In this document: positions 1 through 9,089 of the stretch, in pieces
Numbering within the stretch: the first letter of the stretch is position 1
Layout: each line of letters opens with the position of its first letter
Assembly: GCF_947503875.1 (NCBI RefSeq)
Contig: NZ_CANNFH010000002.1
Span: forward strand, 434,001 to 498,000
Source of the DNA: an uncultured Polaribacter sp.
Lineage (GTDB): Bacteria; Bacteroidota; Bacteroidia; Flavobacteriales; Flavobacteriaceae
Direction of reading: 5' to 3'
DNA: 64,000 nucleotides
Program-made: the position numbers and the translations under genes
The notes under the pieces: generated by a model
The model's database searches: none
What the model saw: the letters and a program-made list of their open reading frames with translations, nothing else
What the model was told of the DNA's origin: nothing

Positions 1-1997
1 GTACCTAAAGTATTTTTAGACCTCATATTTTCTTTACCGTAAATTAACTCATTATACGTATTTCTTGCCACCGCATTTGGATTTGCCTCTTGCTGTCTTA
101 AACTAGTAACAGTTGCTTTTTTCAGTAAGCTGAACTCTTTTTCATCAAACCTTGGCTCTAATAACATTTCTTCTGCTAAAGCGAGAGTTTTTGTGTAGTT
201 TTTGGCTAAAGTAGTACCACTAATTGTAATGCTCTCTTTATCAGAATACACAAAAATAGAAGCACCTAATTCTTGTATAGCCTCTTCCAATTCTTTTACC
301 GTTTTGTTTTTTGTGCCTTTATTTAACAATTCTGCGGTTAGGTTGGCAACCCCTAACTTATCCATACTTTCTAATAATTGTCCACCATCAATAGTTAAAT
401 TAAAACGAACCAAAGGAACTTCATCATTTTCTATACCATAAATTTTTAAGCCATTTTCTAGGGTATTTTCATAAACTTTTGGAACAGCTAAAGAAGGCGT
501 TTTACCATAAGGAGGCTCTTCACTTCTATTAAAAGATGATGGTGTTTTGGTATAAGTTGCTGTAATTTTAGGGTCAAAACTTTCTTCTGCACCAACCACA
601 ATTTTTTCTTCAACAACATCAGCTAATATAGAGCCGTCAAGTGCTAATTCTTTGGAATTTTTAGGTACAAAGCTAGTAGCAATGTAGTTTTGGTTTTTAA
701 TGTAGGTATTATAAACGCGCATTACATCTTGTGTTGTAACTCCTAATGTGTTTTTTATATCTTCAGTTACAAAACCAGGATTACCAGTGTACGTATTGTA
801 AGACGCTAAATTTGTTCCTTTACCCAAAACACTAGATAAACTCCTGTAGAAATTTGTTTCTTGGCCTGCTTTTATTCTTTTTAAATCTTTTTCTGAAATT
901 CCTTCTGCTTCAAATTTTGCAAAAGCTTTTTCTACTCCTGCTAAAACTTCGTCTAATTTTTTGTTATTAAAAGCTCTTATAGACAATTGAATTTCTCCTG
1001 CCAATTCAGAATTTCTGCTAAACATTCCTGTAAAAGAAGTGAGTTTTAAATCGTCTATTAAAACTTGATTCATAGGAGCAGATTTACCGTCTGTTAAATA
1101 TTCGCTTAATACATCTAACGCATAAGCATCTTTATGATAACTTTCTACAGTAGGCCAAACCATAGTAAGTTGTGGTACTCTTGCAAAATTATCTTCGTAG
1201 TATAATTTTTTAGTTTCTTTTACAAAACCGGATCTTTTTTCTAAAGGCGCTATTTCTTCCCCTTTAGGGATTTCATCAAAATATTTTTTAACCCATTTTG
1301 TAGCTTGTTCAATATCTAAATCACCAGACAAAACTAAAGTAGCATTGTTTGGTACATACCATTTGTTAAAGAAATTTTTTACATCTTGTAAGGTTGCGTT
1401 TTGTAAATCTTCTAAAGAACCAATTACTTGCCAATTGTAAGGATGGTCTTTAGGATACAGATTTTTACCAATTACATATTGATTATGCCCATAAGGTCTA
1501 TTGTCTACACCTTGTCTTTTTTCGTTTTTAACTACTTGTTTTTCTTTGGCTAAAACAGGTTCTGTAACTGTGTTTATAAAATATCCTAATTTGTCTGCCT
1601 CTGCCCAAATCATTTTTTCTAAAGCATCTTTTGGTACAGTTTGTAAGTAATTTGTTCGGTCTCTAGAAGTAGATCCATTAGCGCCAGAACCTCCAATTCT
1701 TGCACTCATTTTATCTAAACCGCCTTTTCCTAAATTTTCGCTTTCTAAGAATAATAAGTGCTCAAATAAATGAGCAAAGCCTGTTCTGCCTTCAATTTCT
1801 CTTGCAGAACCCACATGTACCATTAATTCTACAGCAACAACCGGGTCTGATTTATCTACATGAAAGATTACATCTAAACCATTTTCTAGTTCTATTTTTT
1901 TATAATTGATGCTAAGTTCTGGTGTTTTTTCTTCGGATGAGTTTGCGCAAGAAAATAGGAAAAGAATTGCTAAAAAAGCAAGAAATGTATTCTTCAT
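1..1997 (-). CDS. M16 family zinc metallopeptidase lipoprotein (partial, 3' end outside window)
   Basis: Reading from the ATG at 1997 toward the window start gives an open frame with no stop, so the C-terminus lies outside. Residues 1-17 form a lipoprotein signal ending in a lipobox (FLFSC, Cys17), which implies an envelope anchor. The inverted zinc motif HLFEH is at about residues 76-80, as in pitrilysin/insulinase proteases. It is followed by the usual M16 core with 'SGDLDIEQATKWVKKYF', and a second M16-like half begins near residue 500 ('ENGLKIYGIENDEVPLVRF'). Such two-domain proteins degrade peptides in the periplasm. The gene stands alone: the next gene upstream, galE, runs the same way but is separated by a terminator-like hairpin. 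The family call is secure; the substrate is unknown. Confidence 0.93.
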   Translation of the reverse strand, partial: MKNTFLAFLAILFLFSCANSSEEKTPELSINYKKIELENGLDVIFHVDKSDPVVAVELMVHVGSAREIEGRTGFAHLFEHLLFLESENLGKGGLDKMSARIGGSGANGSTSRDRTNYLQTVPKDALEKMIWAEADKLGYFINTVTEPVLAKEKQVVKNEKRQGVDNRPYGHNQYVIGKNLYPKDHPYNWQVIGSLEDLQNATLQDVKNFFNKWYVPNNATLVLSGDLDIEQATKWVKKYFDEIPKGEEIAPLEKRSGFVKETKKLYYEDNFARVPQLTMVWPTVESYHKDAYALDVLSEYLTDGKSAPMNQVLIDDLKLTSFTGMFSRNSELAGEIQLSIRAFNNKKLDEVLAGVEKAFAKFEAEGISEKDLKRIKAGQETNFYRSLSSVLGKGTNLASYNTYTGNPGFVTEDIKNTLGVTTQDVMRVYNTYIKNQNYIATSFVPKNSKELALDGSILADVVEEKIVVGAEESFDPKITATYTKTPSSFNRSEEPPYGKTPSLAVPKVYENTLENGLKIYGIENDEVPLVRFNLTIDGGQLLESMDKLGVANLTAELLNKGTKNKTVKELEEAIQELGASIFVYSDKESITISGTTLAKNYTKTLALAEEMLLEPRFDEKEFSLLKKATVTSLRQQEANPNAVARNTYNELIYGKENMRSKNTLG

Positions 1998-2077
1998 GAT
2001 TAAGTGGATTTTAGATTTTAAAACTACTAAAATGACAATGATAAAAATTAAGATTTTTGTTAAATAAAATGCAAAAA

Positions 2078-2108
2078 TAAACCTTAAAAGCATCTGTTTT
2101 AAGGTTTA
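2078..2108 (-). terminator. Hairpin terminator after galE
   Basis: A perfect 12-bp stem (2078-2089 with 2097-2108) has a 7-nt loop. On the minus strand it is followed by a T-rich tract (TATTTTTG). It lies 26 bp past the galE stop and probably ends the aminotransferase-galE transcript. Confidence 0.75.
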
Positions 2109-2133
2109 AATGTATCTGTATTTTAGGTAGTTA

Positions 2134-3144
2134 CTATTTTTGTTGCTGTTGCCATTTCCAAGCAGAATCTAGGGCTTCATCTAAAGACTTTTCTGTTTTC
2201 CAGTTTAATTCTTTATTGGCAATTGTAGTATCTGCATAAGCAGCAGTAATATCTCCTTCTCTTCTGCCAACAATTTTATAATTTAAAGGTTTTTTAGAAG
2301 CTTTTTCAAAAGCTTTAATAACCTCTAAAACAGAACTTCCTGTGCCAGATCCTACGTTAAAAAACTCAAACTTTTCTTTATTTCTATTTTCTATTAATCT
2401 ATTTAACGCAGCAATATGAGCTTTTGCTAAATCTACAACATGTATATAATCTCTAATGGCAGTTCCGTCTTCAGTTGAGTAATCATTACCAAAAACAGAA
2501 AGTTCTTTTCTTATTCCTGCCGCAGTTTGTGTTACAAACGGAATTAAATTTTGAGGAATACCCAATGGTAATTCGCCAATTTTAATAGATTCATGTGCGC
2601 CAATAGGATTAAAATAACGCAAAGCAATTGCATTTAATCCGTGTGCTTTACACGTTTCTTGTATAATTTCTTCTCCTATTTGCTTGGTGTTTCCATAGGT
2701 AGATTCTGCTTTTTTAACAGGAGCATTTTCTGTAATTGGTAGTTCATCCGCTTGGCCATAAACCGTGCAAGAAGAAGAGAAAATAAAATTATCTAATTTT
2801 CTATTTCTCATTTCTTGAAGAATATACACTAAACTGCCAATGTTATTTTCGTAATAATCTAATGGGTTTTGTACACTTTCTCCAACGGCTTTAAATGCCG
2901 CAAAATGTATAATTCCGTCTATTTTATTCGTGTCAAAAAAAAATTTGACATCACTTTTAATTCTTAAATCTATCTGGTGAAATTCCGGTTTTTTTCCTGT
3001 AATTTCTGTAATACTGTCTAAAACTTTTAAGGTAGTGTTAGATAAATCATCAATAATAACAACTTCAAAACCTTTATTTTGTAGTTCTACAACTGTATGA
3101 GAACCAATAAAACCTAAACCACCTGTAACTAATATTTTTTTCAT
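2134..3144 (-). CDS. galE: UDP-glucose 4-epimerase
   Basis: This is an extended short-chain dehydrogenase that interconverts UDP-glucose and UDP-galactose (or the GlcNAc/GalNAc pair) in the cytoplasm. The NAD-binding GGLGFIGSH lies at residues 8-16. The catalytic set is Ser124/125 in 'FSSSCTVYG' with Tyr150 and Lys154 (YGNTK). At 336 aa the length is normal for GalE. The ATG at 3144 lies only 2 nt past the stop of the upstream DegT-family aminotransferase, so the two are almost certainly cotranscribed for nucleotide-sugar or surface-polysaccharide synthesis. GalE is the best family fit, but sequence reading alone does not settle whether the substrate is acetylated. Confidence 0.93.
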   Translation of the reverse strand: MKKILVTGGLGFIGSHTVVELQNKGFEVVIIDDLSNTTLKVLDSITEITGKKPEFHQIDLRIKSDVKFFFDTNKIDGIIHFAAFKAVGESVQNPLDYYENNIGSLVYILQEMRNRKLDNFIFSSSCTVYGQADELPITENAPVKKAESTYGNTKQIGEEIIQETCKAHGLNAIALRYFNPIGAHESIKIGELPLGIPQNLIPFVTQTAAGIRKELSVFGNDYSTEDGTAIRDYIHVVDLAKAHIAALNRLIENRNKEKFEFFNVGSGTGSSVLEVIKAFEKASKKPLNYKIVGRREGDITAAYADTTIANKELNWKTEKSLDEALDSAWKWQQQQK

Positions 3145-3146
3145 TT

Positions 3147-4310
3147 TTAGCTTATGAAATTGTTAATGGTGCTTGTAATAAATTCTAATTGTTCAGTAGC
3201 TAACTCTGTATGCATTGGTAGAGAAATTACTGTTTTTATCAATTCGTTAGTTACAGGAAAGTCACTTTCTTTATAACGATTATCTTTATATGCTTTTTGA
3301 GAATGCAAAGCAACCGGATAATAAATGGCGTTTGGAATTCCTTTTTCTAACAAATGTTGGTGCAAATCATCTCTTTTGCCATTGGTTATTTGTAATGTAT
3401 ATTGATGAAAAACGTGGCAATCACAAACATCGCAAATTTGTCCACAACTATTTGTTGCATTAGATTTTGTAGTTGGTGTAATTATATTTTTATTATTTGC
3501 AAATGCATTGTTATAAAAACGAGCCGCATTTCTTCTTGCATTACAATAGCTATCTAAATTAGGTAATTTTGCTTTTAAAACTCCTGCTTGTATAGCATCT
3601 AACCTAGAGTTTACACCAACAACGTCATGATAATATCTGGTGTACATTCCATGATTTACAATTCCTCTAATGGTGTGTGCTAAATCATCATCATTAGTAA
3701 AAATTGCACCACCATCTCCATAGCAACCTAAATTTTTAGAAGGAAAAAAAGAGGTAGTTCCTACGTTGCCTATAGTACCTGCTTTCTTTTTTGAACCATC
3801 TTTAAACGTATAATTTGCGCCAATTGCTTGTGCGTTGTCTTCAATTACAAATAGATTGTGGTCTTTAGCAATTTCCATAACAGCATCCATATTTGCTACT
3901 TGTCCAAATAAATGAACGGGTACAATTGCTTTAGTTTTTGGAGTTATTGCCTTTTTTAAAGCTTCAATATTGATGTTAAAAGTATCTTTTTCTACATCTA
4001 CTAATACAGGTGTTAATTTTAACAAAGCAATAACTTCTACAGTGGCTGCAAAAGTAAAATCTGCTGTAATAACTTCGTCTCCTTGCTCTAGACCTAAACC
4101 CATCATTGCAATTTGCAAAGCATCTGTACCATTTGCACACGGAATTACATGTTTTACATTTAGGTATTTCTCTAAATCCGCCTGAAATTCGTGTACTAAA
4201 GGTCCGTTTATATATGCAGATGTGTTTAAAACCTGTTGAATAGAATCGTTAACAGAATCTTTAATTTTTGCATATTGACCTTGTAGGTCTACCATCTGAA
4301 TTTTTTTCAT
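3147..4310 (-). CDS. DegT/DnrJ/EryC1-family PLP sugar aminotransferase
   Basis: This is a nucleotide-sugar aminotransferase of the DegT/DnrJ/EryC1 (WecE/WbpE-like) family. 'ANGTDALQIAMMGLG' (residues 59-73) is the cofactor phosphate region, 'VIEDNAQAIGA' is the PLP-ring aspartate region, and Lys192 in 'SFFPSKNLGCYGDGGA' is the Schiff-base lysine. I place the start at the ATG at 4310 (MKKIQMVDL, 387 aa) because the frame upstream overlaps the divergent promoter region and has no family similarity. The segment at residues 289-298 carries four cysteines (Cys289, 293, 296, 298) just before 'HVFHQYTL', which is odd for an aminotransferase. With galE it probably makes an amino sugar for a surface glycan. 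Confidence 0.9.
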   Translation of the reverse strand: MKKIQMVDLQGQYAKIKDSVNDSIQQVLNTSAYINGPLVHEFQADLEKYLNVKHVIPCANGTDALQIAMMGLGLEQGDEVITADFTFAATVEVIALLKLTPVLVDVEKDTFNINIEALKKAITPKTKAIVPVHLFGQVANMDAVMEIAKDHNLFVIEDNAQAIGANYTFKDGSKKKAGTIGNVGTTSFFPSKNLGCYGDGGAIFTNDDDLAHTIRGIVNHGMYTRYYHDVVGVNSRLDAIQAGVLKAKLPNLDSYCNARRNAARFYNNAFANNKNIITPTTKSNATNSCGQICDVCDCHVFHQYTLQITNGKRDDLHQHLLEKGIPNAIYYPVALHSQKAYKDNRYKESDFPVTNELIKTVISLPMHTELATEQLEFITSTINNFIS

Positions 4311-4333
4311 GAAGTTGCGTTTTTTTAACATTT

Positions 4334-4363
4334 CAAAAATACAATATAATTCCTTTATCTTTG
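4334..4363. promoter_or_regulatory. Divergent -7 boxes for the aminotransferase (-) and acylase (+) genes
   Basis: Within the 73-bp divergent spacer, TATTTTTG reads on the minus strand at 4334-4341 and TATCTTTG on the plus strand at 4356-4363. Both match the Bacteroidetes -7 consensus TAnnTTTG. Transcripts would start about 15-20 nt before each chosen ATG, which supports starts at 4310 and 4384 over the longer frames. I see no clear -33 TTG for either. Confidence 0.6.
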
Positions 4364-4383
4364 AGATTATCAAAAACATTTCC

Positions 4384-6765
4384 ATGAAAATTATTAAAAA
4401 AATAGTGCTTTCTTTAGTATTCATAATTGTTTTAATTATTGCCTGTGCGTGGAGTTATGCAAAGTGGTTGGCGCCAGATTATAATGGAACTTTTGAATTG
4501 GAAAAAATCTCTGAACAGATAACTATTCAATTTGATGAAGTTGGCGTGCCTCACATTAGTGCTCAAAATCAAAAAGATGCCTATTTGGCTTTGGGTTATG
4601 TGCATGCACAAGATAGATTATGGCAAATGGAATTGATAAGAAGAATAGCTGCTGGCAGATTGTCTGAAATTTTTGGTAGAGATTTGCTTAAAACAGATGT
4701 TTTTTTTGCTGGTTTAGGAATTGAAGAAGCGGCTGAAAAAACAATTGCAGTATTAGATAAATCAGCAGAAAGTTATGTGTTAACACAGGCTTATTTAGAT
4801 GGAATTAATCAATATATAAAAGAAGGAAAAACACCTTTAGAGTTTACCATGTTGGGTATAGAAAAGGAATATTATACCATAAAAGATGTGTATAATGTTT
4901 TTGGTTATATGGCTTTTAGTTTTGCTGTTGCGCATAAAACAGACCCTTTACTAACAGAGGTGAAAGAAAAGTTAGGAGATAATTATTTTGAAGAATTAGT
5001 GTCTAATAATTTAGAAAACTTAACCATAAATAAAACAGAAGTTTCTAAAATTAAAGGAAGTTTGTCAGTTGCTGTAAATAAATTGATGCAAAAATTGCCA
5101 GTAGCTACATTTATTGGCAGTAATTCTTGGGTTTTGGGGCCAGAAAAAACTAAAAATGGAAAAGTAATTTTTGCGAATGATCCACACATAGGATATTCGC
5201 AACCTTCAGTTTGGTATCAAAACCATATTAGAACACCAGATTTTGAAATGTATGGTTTTAATATTGCGTTAATGCCATTTCCATTATTAGGTCATAATAA
5301 AACGTATGCCTATGGTTTAACAATGATGGCAAACGACGATTTAAACTTTTATATAGAAGAAAATAATCCTAATAATCATAAGCAATACAAAACAGAAAAT
5401 GGTTTTAAAAATTACGCGATTCGCAATAAAACCATTTCAATTAAAAATGAAAAAGATACTACCTTTCAAGTTAAAGTAAGCAGGCATGGACCAATAATGA
5501 ATGGAATTATTTCGCATTTAGAAGATGAAAGACCTATTGCCATGCATTGGATTTACACGCAATTAAAAAATGAACAATTGGCAGTTACTTATGAAATGTC
5601 TCATGCCAAATCTTTAATGGATTTTAGAAATGCGGTTTCAAAAATTCATGCTCCTGGTTTAAATGTAATGTATGGTGATGCAAAAGATAACATTGCATGG
5701 TTTGCCTCTGCAAAATTATACAACTTAAGAGATAGTTTGTCCTCTAAAACCTATTTAAAAGGAAGCAATGGTAAAGATGATATTTTAGCTTATTTACTAT
5801 TTTCTGAAAACCCACAAGCTATAAATCCAAGTAATTACTATGTGTATTCTGCAAATAATCAACCAGAAATGCAAAATGGGGAATTGTATCCAGGCTATTA
5901 TCAACCAGAAGACAGAGCAAAAAGAATAACAACCTTACTAAATGCAAAGGATAATTTTACTAAAAATGATGTAGCTACTATGTTGTATGATGTAAAATCT
6001 TCTAAAGTATCAAAAATAATTTTAGATTTAGTAAAAAATATCAATCAGTCGAATTTATCAGCTTTAGAAAAAAAAGCAATTTTAATTTTACAAAATTGGG
6101 ATAGTAATTATTTAAAAAATGCTGTAGCACCAACAATTTACAACCGATTTTTATATGAGTTTTTGGCAGCAACGTATAAAGATGAAATGGGCGATAGTTT
6201 TACGTTGTTTATAAATTCTCAGTTGCAAGACCAAGCCTTGCCAATACAACTTAAGAAAGAAACTTCTGTTTGGTGGGATAATATTGATACTAAAAATAAA
6301 GTTGAAAATAGAAAGGAAATTATTACAAAGGCTTTTCTAAAAACAATAGTGTTTTTAGAAAATCAATTAGGACAAAATATAAAAGATTGGACTTGGAGTA
6401 GGGTGATTTCTGTGGAGTATGAACATGCAATAGGTAAAGCAGGTGGTTTTTTAAGAACATTTTTTAATGTTGGCCCTTTTGAAACTATTGGTGGAAATGA
6501 AGTAATTAACAACCAAATTTTTGATTTAGATAGCACAGGAATTTATAAAATTAAAGCTGGGCCTTCTACAAGAAGAGTAGTAGATTTTTCTGATGTAGAA
6601 AATAGTTTGTCTATTTTACCAACAGGGCAATCTGGCAATGTGTTTAGTAAATATTACAAAGATCAGGCAAAAAAGTATGTAGATGGTGAGTTTGTAAAAA
6701 TGCGTCTGAATATAGAAGGTGTTAAAAATAGCACTCAAGTACTAATTTTGAAACCCAAAAAATAG
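4384..6765 (+). CDS. Penicillin acylase family protein (Ntn hydrolase)
   Basis: This is a 793-aa envelope protein of the penicillin amidase superfamily (penicillin acylase, acylated homoserine lactone acylase and relatives), which hydrolyses an amide bond. An N-terminal membrane segment (about residues 5-24, 'IVLSLVFIIVLIIACAW') is a signal anchor. The alpha-chain motif 'GYVHAQDRLWQMELIRRIAAGR' is followed by the autoprocessing site, where Ser246 in 'IGSNSWVLGP' (codon at 5119) becomes the beta-chain nucleophile. 'FANDPHIG' follows as expected. The ATG at 4384 is chosen because a longer frame from 4309 overlaps the promoter. Substrate (beta-lactam, acyl-homoserine lactone or another N-acyl compound) cannot be told from sequence. 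Confidence 0.92.
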   Translation: MKIIKKIVLSLVFIIVLIIACAWSYAKWLAPDYNGTFELEKISEQITIQFDEVGVPHISAQNQKDAYLALGYVHAQDRLWQMELIRRIAAGRLSEIFGRDLLKTDVFFAGLGIEEAAEKTIAVLDKSAESYVLTQAYLDGINQYIKEGKTPLEFTMLGIEKEYYTIKDVYNVFGYMAFSFAVAHKTDPLLTEVKEKLGDNYFEELVSNNLENLTINKTEVSKIKGSLSVAVNKLMQKLPVATFIGSNSWVLGPEKTKNGKVIFANDPHIGYSQPSVWYQNHIRTPDFEMYGFNIALMPFPLLGHNKTYAYGLTMMANDDLNFYIEENNPNNHKQYKTENGFKNYAIRNKTISIKNEKDTTFQVKVSRHGPIMNGIISHLEDERPIAMHWIYTQLKNEQLAVTYEMSHAKSLMDFRNAVSKIHAPGLNVMYGDAKDNIAWFASAKLYNLRDSLSSKTYLKGSNGKDDILAYLLFSENPQAINPSNYYVYSANNQPEMQNGELYPGYYQPEDRAKRITTLLNAKDNFTKNDVATMLYDVKSSKVSKIILDLVKNINQSNLSALEKKAILILQNWDSNYLKNAVAPTIYNRFLYEFLAATYKDEMGDSFTLFINSQLQDQALPIQLKKETSVWWDNIDTKNKVENRKEIITKAFLKTIVFLENQLGQNIKDWTWSRVISVEYEHAIGKAGGFLRTFFNVGPFETIGGNEVINNQIFDLDSTGIYKIKAGPSTRRVVDFSDVENSLSILPTGQSGNVFSKYYKDQAKKYVDGEFVKMRLNIEGVKNSTQVLILKPKK

Positions 6766-6771
6766 CAAAAT

Positions 6772-7458
6772 TTATTGGCAAGCATCCCAAATTGGGTCTT
6801 TTGGTGTTGGTGCAATTATAGTAATGTTTTTTTTAGAAACTGGGTGTATAAATTTTATTTTTCTGGCATGTAAACTTATGCTTCCATCTTTATTACTTCT
6901 TTTGGCACCATATTTTAAATCGCCTTTAATTATGCAACCAATATTTGCCAATTGTGTTCTTATTTGGTGATGTCTGCCAGTTTCTAAATCAATTTCCAAT
7001 AAGGTGTAATTGTCTAGCTTTTTTGCTACTTTATAGTGTAGTATTGCTTTTTTACTGCCTTCAATTTCTTTTTTGTACACAAAAGATTTATTTTTTTTAG
7101 TATCTTTTTTTAAGAAATTAGTTAGCGTATTTGTTGCTTGCAAAGGTTTGTTTTGTACTAAAGCCCAATACGTTTTATCAATAGTTTTATCGCGTAACAT
7201 TTTGTTTAAACGCTCCAAAGCTTTAGAGGTTCTTGCAAAAATTACTATTCCAGAAGTAGGTCTATCTAATCTGTGCACTGTGCCAATAAAAACATTACCA
7301 GGTTTGTTGTATTTTTCTTTTACATATTCTTTTACAACATCGCTTAATGGCTTGTCGCCAGTTTTATCTCCTTGTACAATATCACCTGAGTTTTTGTTAA
7401 CCACTATAATATGATTGTCTTCAAATAAAACCGATAAATTGTTTTTGGTAGATTGCAT
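6772..7458 (-). CDS. RluA-family RNA pseudouridine synthase
   Basis: This enzyme isomerises uridine to pseudouridine in rRNA or tRNA. The catalytic motif HRLDRPTSG is at residues 62-70 with Asp65 as the nucleophile, followed by 'LETGRHHQIRTQLA', both diagnostic of the RluA group. At 228 aa it has no N-terminal S4 domain, as in short RluA/TruC-like members. It converges on the acylase gene with only 6 bp between stops. The exact target base cannot be assigned. Confidence 0.93.
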   Translation of the reverse strand: MQSTKNNLSVLFEDNHIIVVNKNSGDIVQGDKTGDKPLSDVVKEYVKEKYNKPGNVFIGTVHRLDRPTSGIVIFARTSKALERLNKMLRDKTIDKTYWALVQNKPLQATNTLTNFLKKDTKKNKSFVYKKEIEGSKKAILHYKVAKKLDNYTLLEIDLETGRHHQIRTQLANIGCIIKGDLKYGAKRSNKDGSISLHARKIKFIHPVSKKNITIIAPTPKDPIWDACQ

Positions 7459-7502
7459 TGTAATGCTCTAAAATAAAGATTTAGTAACTATGAATAAGTA
7501 AC

Positions 7503-8114
7503 TTATTTAAAATCTTTGGCTACATCTTCATTAATTTGATCAATAAATGTCAAAAATTCTTTTCTGCCTAAACCAGTAGAAGATGAAGTTAAAAAAGTTT
7601 CGGGTAAAGACTCCCAATGTTGCAATAATTTCTTCTTGTAAGAGGTAATTTGTTTATTCAATTTAGAACTTCCTAATTTATCTGCTTTTGTAAAAACAAT
7701 ACAAAACGGAATTTGGTTTTCGCCCAAAAACTGCATAAAATCTAAATCTATTTTTTGAGGATCGTGTCTAGAATCTATCAAAACAAAAGTACAAACCAAT
7801 TGCTCTCTTTCTTTAAAATAGTTTTCTATAAAATACTGAAAAATTACGCGTTTCTTTTTAGAGACTTGCGCATAACCATAGCCTGGTAAATCTACCAAAA
7901 ACCATTCTTCATTAATTTTAAAGTGGTTAATTAGTTGTGTTTTACCTGGTTTACCAGAAATTTTGGCCAAATCTTTACGCTCCATTAACATGTTTATTAA
8001 TGAAGATTTACCAACATTAGAGCGCCCAATAAAAGCATATTCTGGCAATCTATCTTTTGGAGCTTTGGTAACATTACTGTTACTCATTATAAATTCAGCC
8101 GCTTTAATTTTCAT
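7503..8114 (-). CDS. engB: Ribosome biogenesis GTP-binding protein EngB/YsxC
   Basis: This is a small TRAFAC GTPase needed for large ribosomal subunit assembly. The P-loop 'GRSNVGKSS' is at residues 30-38, G3 'DLPG' at 75-78, and G4 'TKAD' at 142-145. The 203-aa length is typical. Its ATG shares one base with the stop of the upstream alpha/beta hydrolase (TAATG at 8112-8116), so the two are translationally coupled. Confidence 0.95.
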   Translation of the reverse strand: MKIKAAEFIMSNSNVTKAPKDRLPEYAFIGRSNVGKSSLINMLMERKDLAKISGKPGKTQLINHFKINEEWFLVDLPGYGYAQVSKKKRVIFQYFIENYFKEREQLVCTFVLIDSRHDPQKIDLDFMQFLGENQIPFCIVFTKADKLGSSKLNKQITSYKKKLLQHWESLPETFLTSSSTGLGRKEFLTFIDQINEDVAKDFK

Positions 8115-8881
8115 TACTTAAACTTTCTCTCAGTAAGCCAATTGTCAACAATGCTATTAAATTCTTCTGGTTTTTCCATCATTGCTGCATGGCCACATTT
8201 ATCAATCCAAAATAATTCTGAATCTGGTAGTAATTTATGAAAATCAATGGCAACCTCTGGTGGTGTAACTGTATCTTGTTTTCCCCAAACAAGACAAGTT
8301 GGTTGGCTCATTTCAGGTAAATCTTTGGACATATTATGTCTAATGGCACTTTTTGCAATAGCTAAAGTTCGTATTGCAGAGTTTCTATCGTTTACAATTC
8401 TAAAAACTTCATCAACTAATTCTTTAGAGGCGGTATTTGGGTCGTAAAATACATTTCTAGTTTTTTCTTCCATGTATGCATAGTTTCCTCTTTTAGGAAA
8501 ACTATCTCCCATAGCGTTTTCGTATAAGCCAGAACTACCTGTTAAAACTAACGCTCTCACTTTTTCTGGATAGTGTTTTGTATAGTAAAGCCCTATATGT
8601 CCTCCTAAAGAATTTCCAAGAAGTATTGCGCTATCTAACTCTTTAAACTCCATAAACTCCTTTAAAAACGTTGCTAAATTTTTAACATTAGTTTTTAATA
8701 GTGGTAAAGTATAAAGCGGTAATTCTGGTATCAATACTTTATAACCATTTGTAGAAAAATAGCTAAAAGTGTCTTCAAAATTACTTAAAGCGCCCATTAG
8801 TCCATGTAAAACAATAACTACTGGTCCTTCTCCTGCTTCTGCATATGTAAATTTTCCTTGCGTTTTTAACTTGTCAGTCAT
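8114..8881 (-). CDS. Alpha/beta-fold hydrolase
   Basis: This is a 255-aa serine hydrolase of the alpha/beta-fold family. The oxyanion loop HGLMG is at residues 26-30, the nucleophile elbow GNSLGG has Ser91, an acid is likely in 'WGKQDTVTPPEV', and the catalytic His lies in 'DKCGHAAMMEKPEEF'. It has no signal peptide, so it is cytoplasmic. It sits first in a two-gene unit with engB. The fold and catalytic triad are clear; the substrate (ester, C-C bond or other) is not. Confidence 0.9.
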   Translation of the reverse strand: MTDKLKTQGKFTYAEAGEGPVVIVLHGLMGALSNFEDTFSYFSTNGYKVLIPELPLYTLPLLKTNVKNLATFLKEFMEFKELDSAILLGNSLGGHIGLYYTKHYPEKVRALVLTGSSGLYENAMGDSFPKRGNYAYMEEKTRNVFYDPNTASKELVDEVFRIVNDRNSAIRTLAIAKSAIRHNMSKDLPEMSQPTCLVWGKQDTVTPPEVAIDFHKLLPDSELFWIDKCGHAAMMEKPEEFNSIVDNWLTERKFK

Positions 8882-8907
8882 TTGTTCGATTCATAATTAC
8901 CTAACCG

Positions 8908-8915
8908 CAAATGTA
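8908..8915 (-). promoter_or_regulatory. Candidate -7 box for the hydrolase-engB unit
   Basis: TACATTTG reads on the minus strand 27 bp upstream of the hydrolase ATG and matches TAnnTTTG. No convincing -33 TTG is visible. The rest of 8916-9021 holds nothing I recognise. Confidence 0.45.
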
Positions 8916-9021
8916 ATCCTTTTTTTGTAACATATATCTTATTTCTGTAATTGGCTATTATTCAGTTATTAACAGGTTTTTTAGCTGTAATTCCTTAGAA
9001 TTGTGTTTATTTATTAACAAT

Positions 9022-9046
9022 GTGGTAAAAAGTGGTAAAAAGTGGT
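9022..9046 (+). promoter_or_regulatory. MraZ box: three GTGGT direct repeats
   Basis: GTGGT occurs at 9022, 9032 and 9042, each separated by AAAAA, giving an exact 10-bp period (one helical turn). MraZ from other bacteria is known to bind tandem TGG-containing boxes at about this period upstream of its own operon. The array lies directly before the candidate mraZ -7 box and covers its -33 region, so MraZ binding would be expected to block transcription of the dcw cluster. Confidence 0.8.
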
Positions 9047-9056
9047 AAAATTTATA

Positions 9057-9064
9057 TATTTTTG
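9057..9064 (+). promoter_or_regulatory. Candidate -7 box of the dcw operon
   Basis: TATTTTTG matches TAnnTTTG and lies 26 bp before the mraZ GTG start. The position of a -33 element falls inside the GTGGT array. Confidence 0.55.
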
Positions 9065-9089
9065 AGGCAGTTTAAAGTTATAAGTAAAA

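Noticed and set aside
7073..7414. 113-aa frame on the plus strand
   Set aside because: It is antisense to the conserved pseudouridine synthase, has no recognisable domain, and its composition follows that gene's codon structure.
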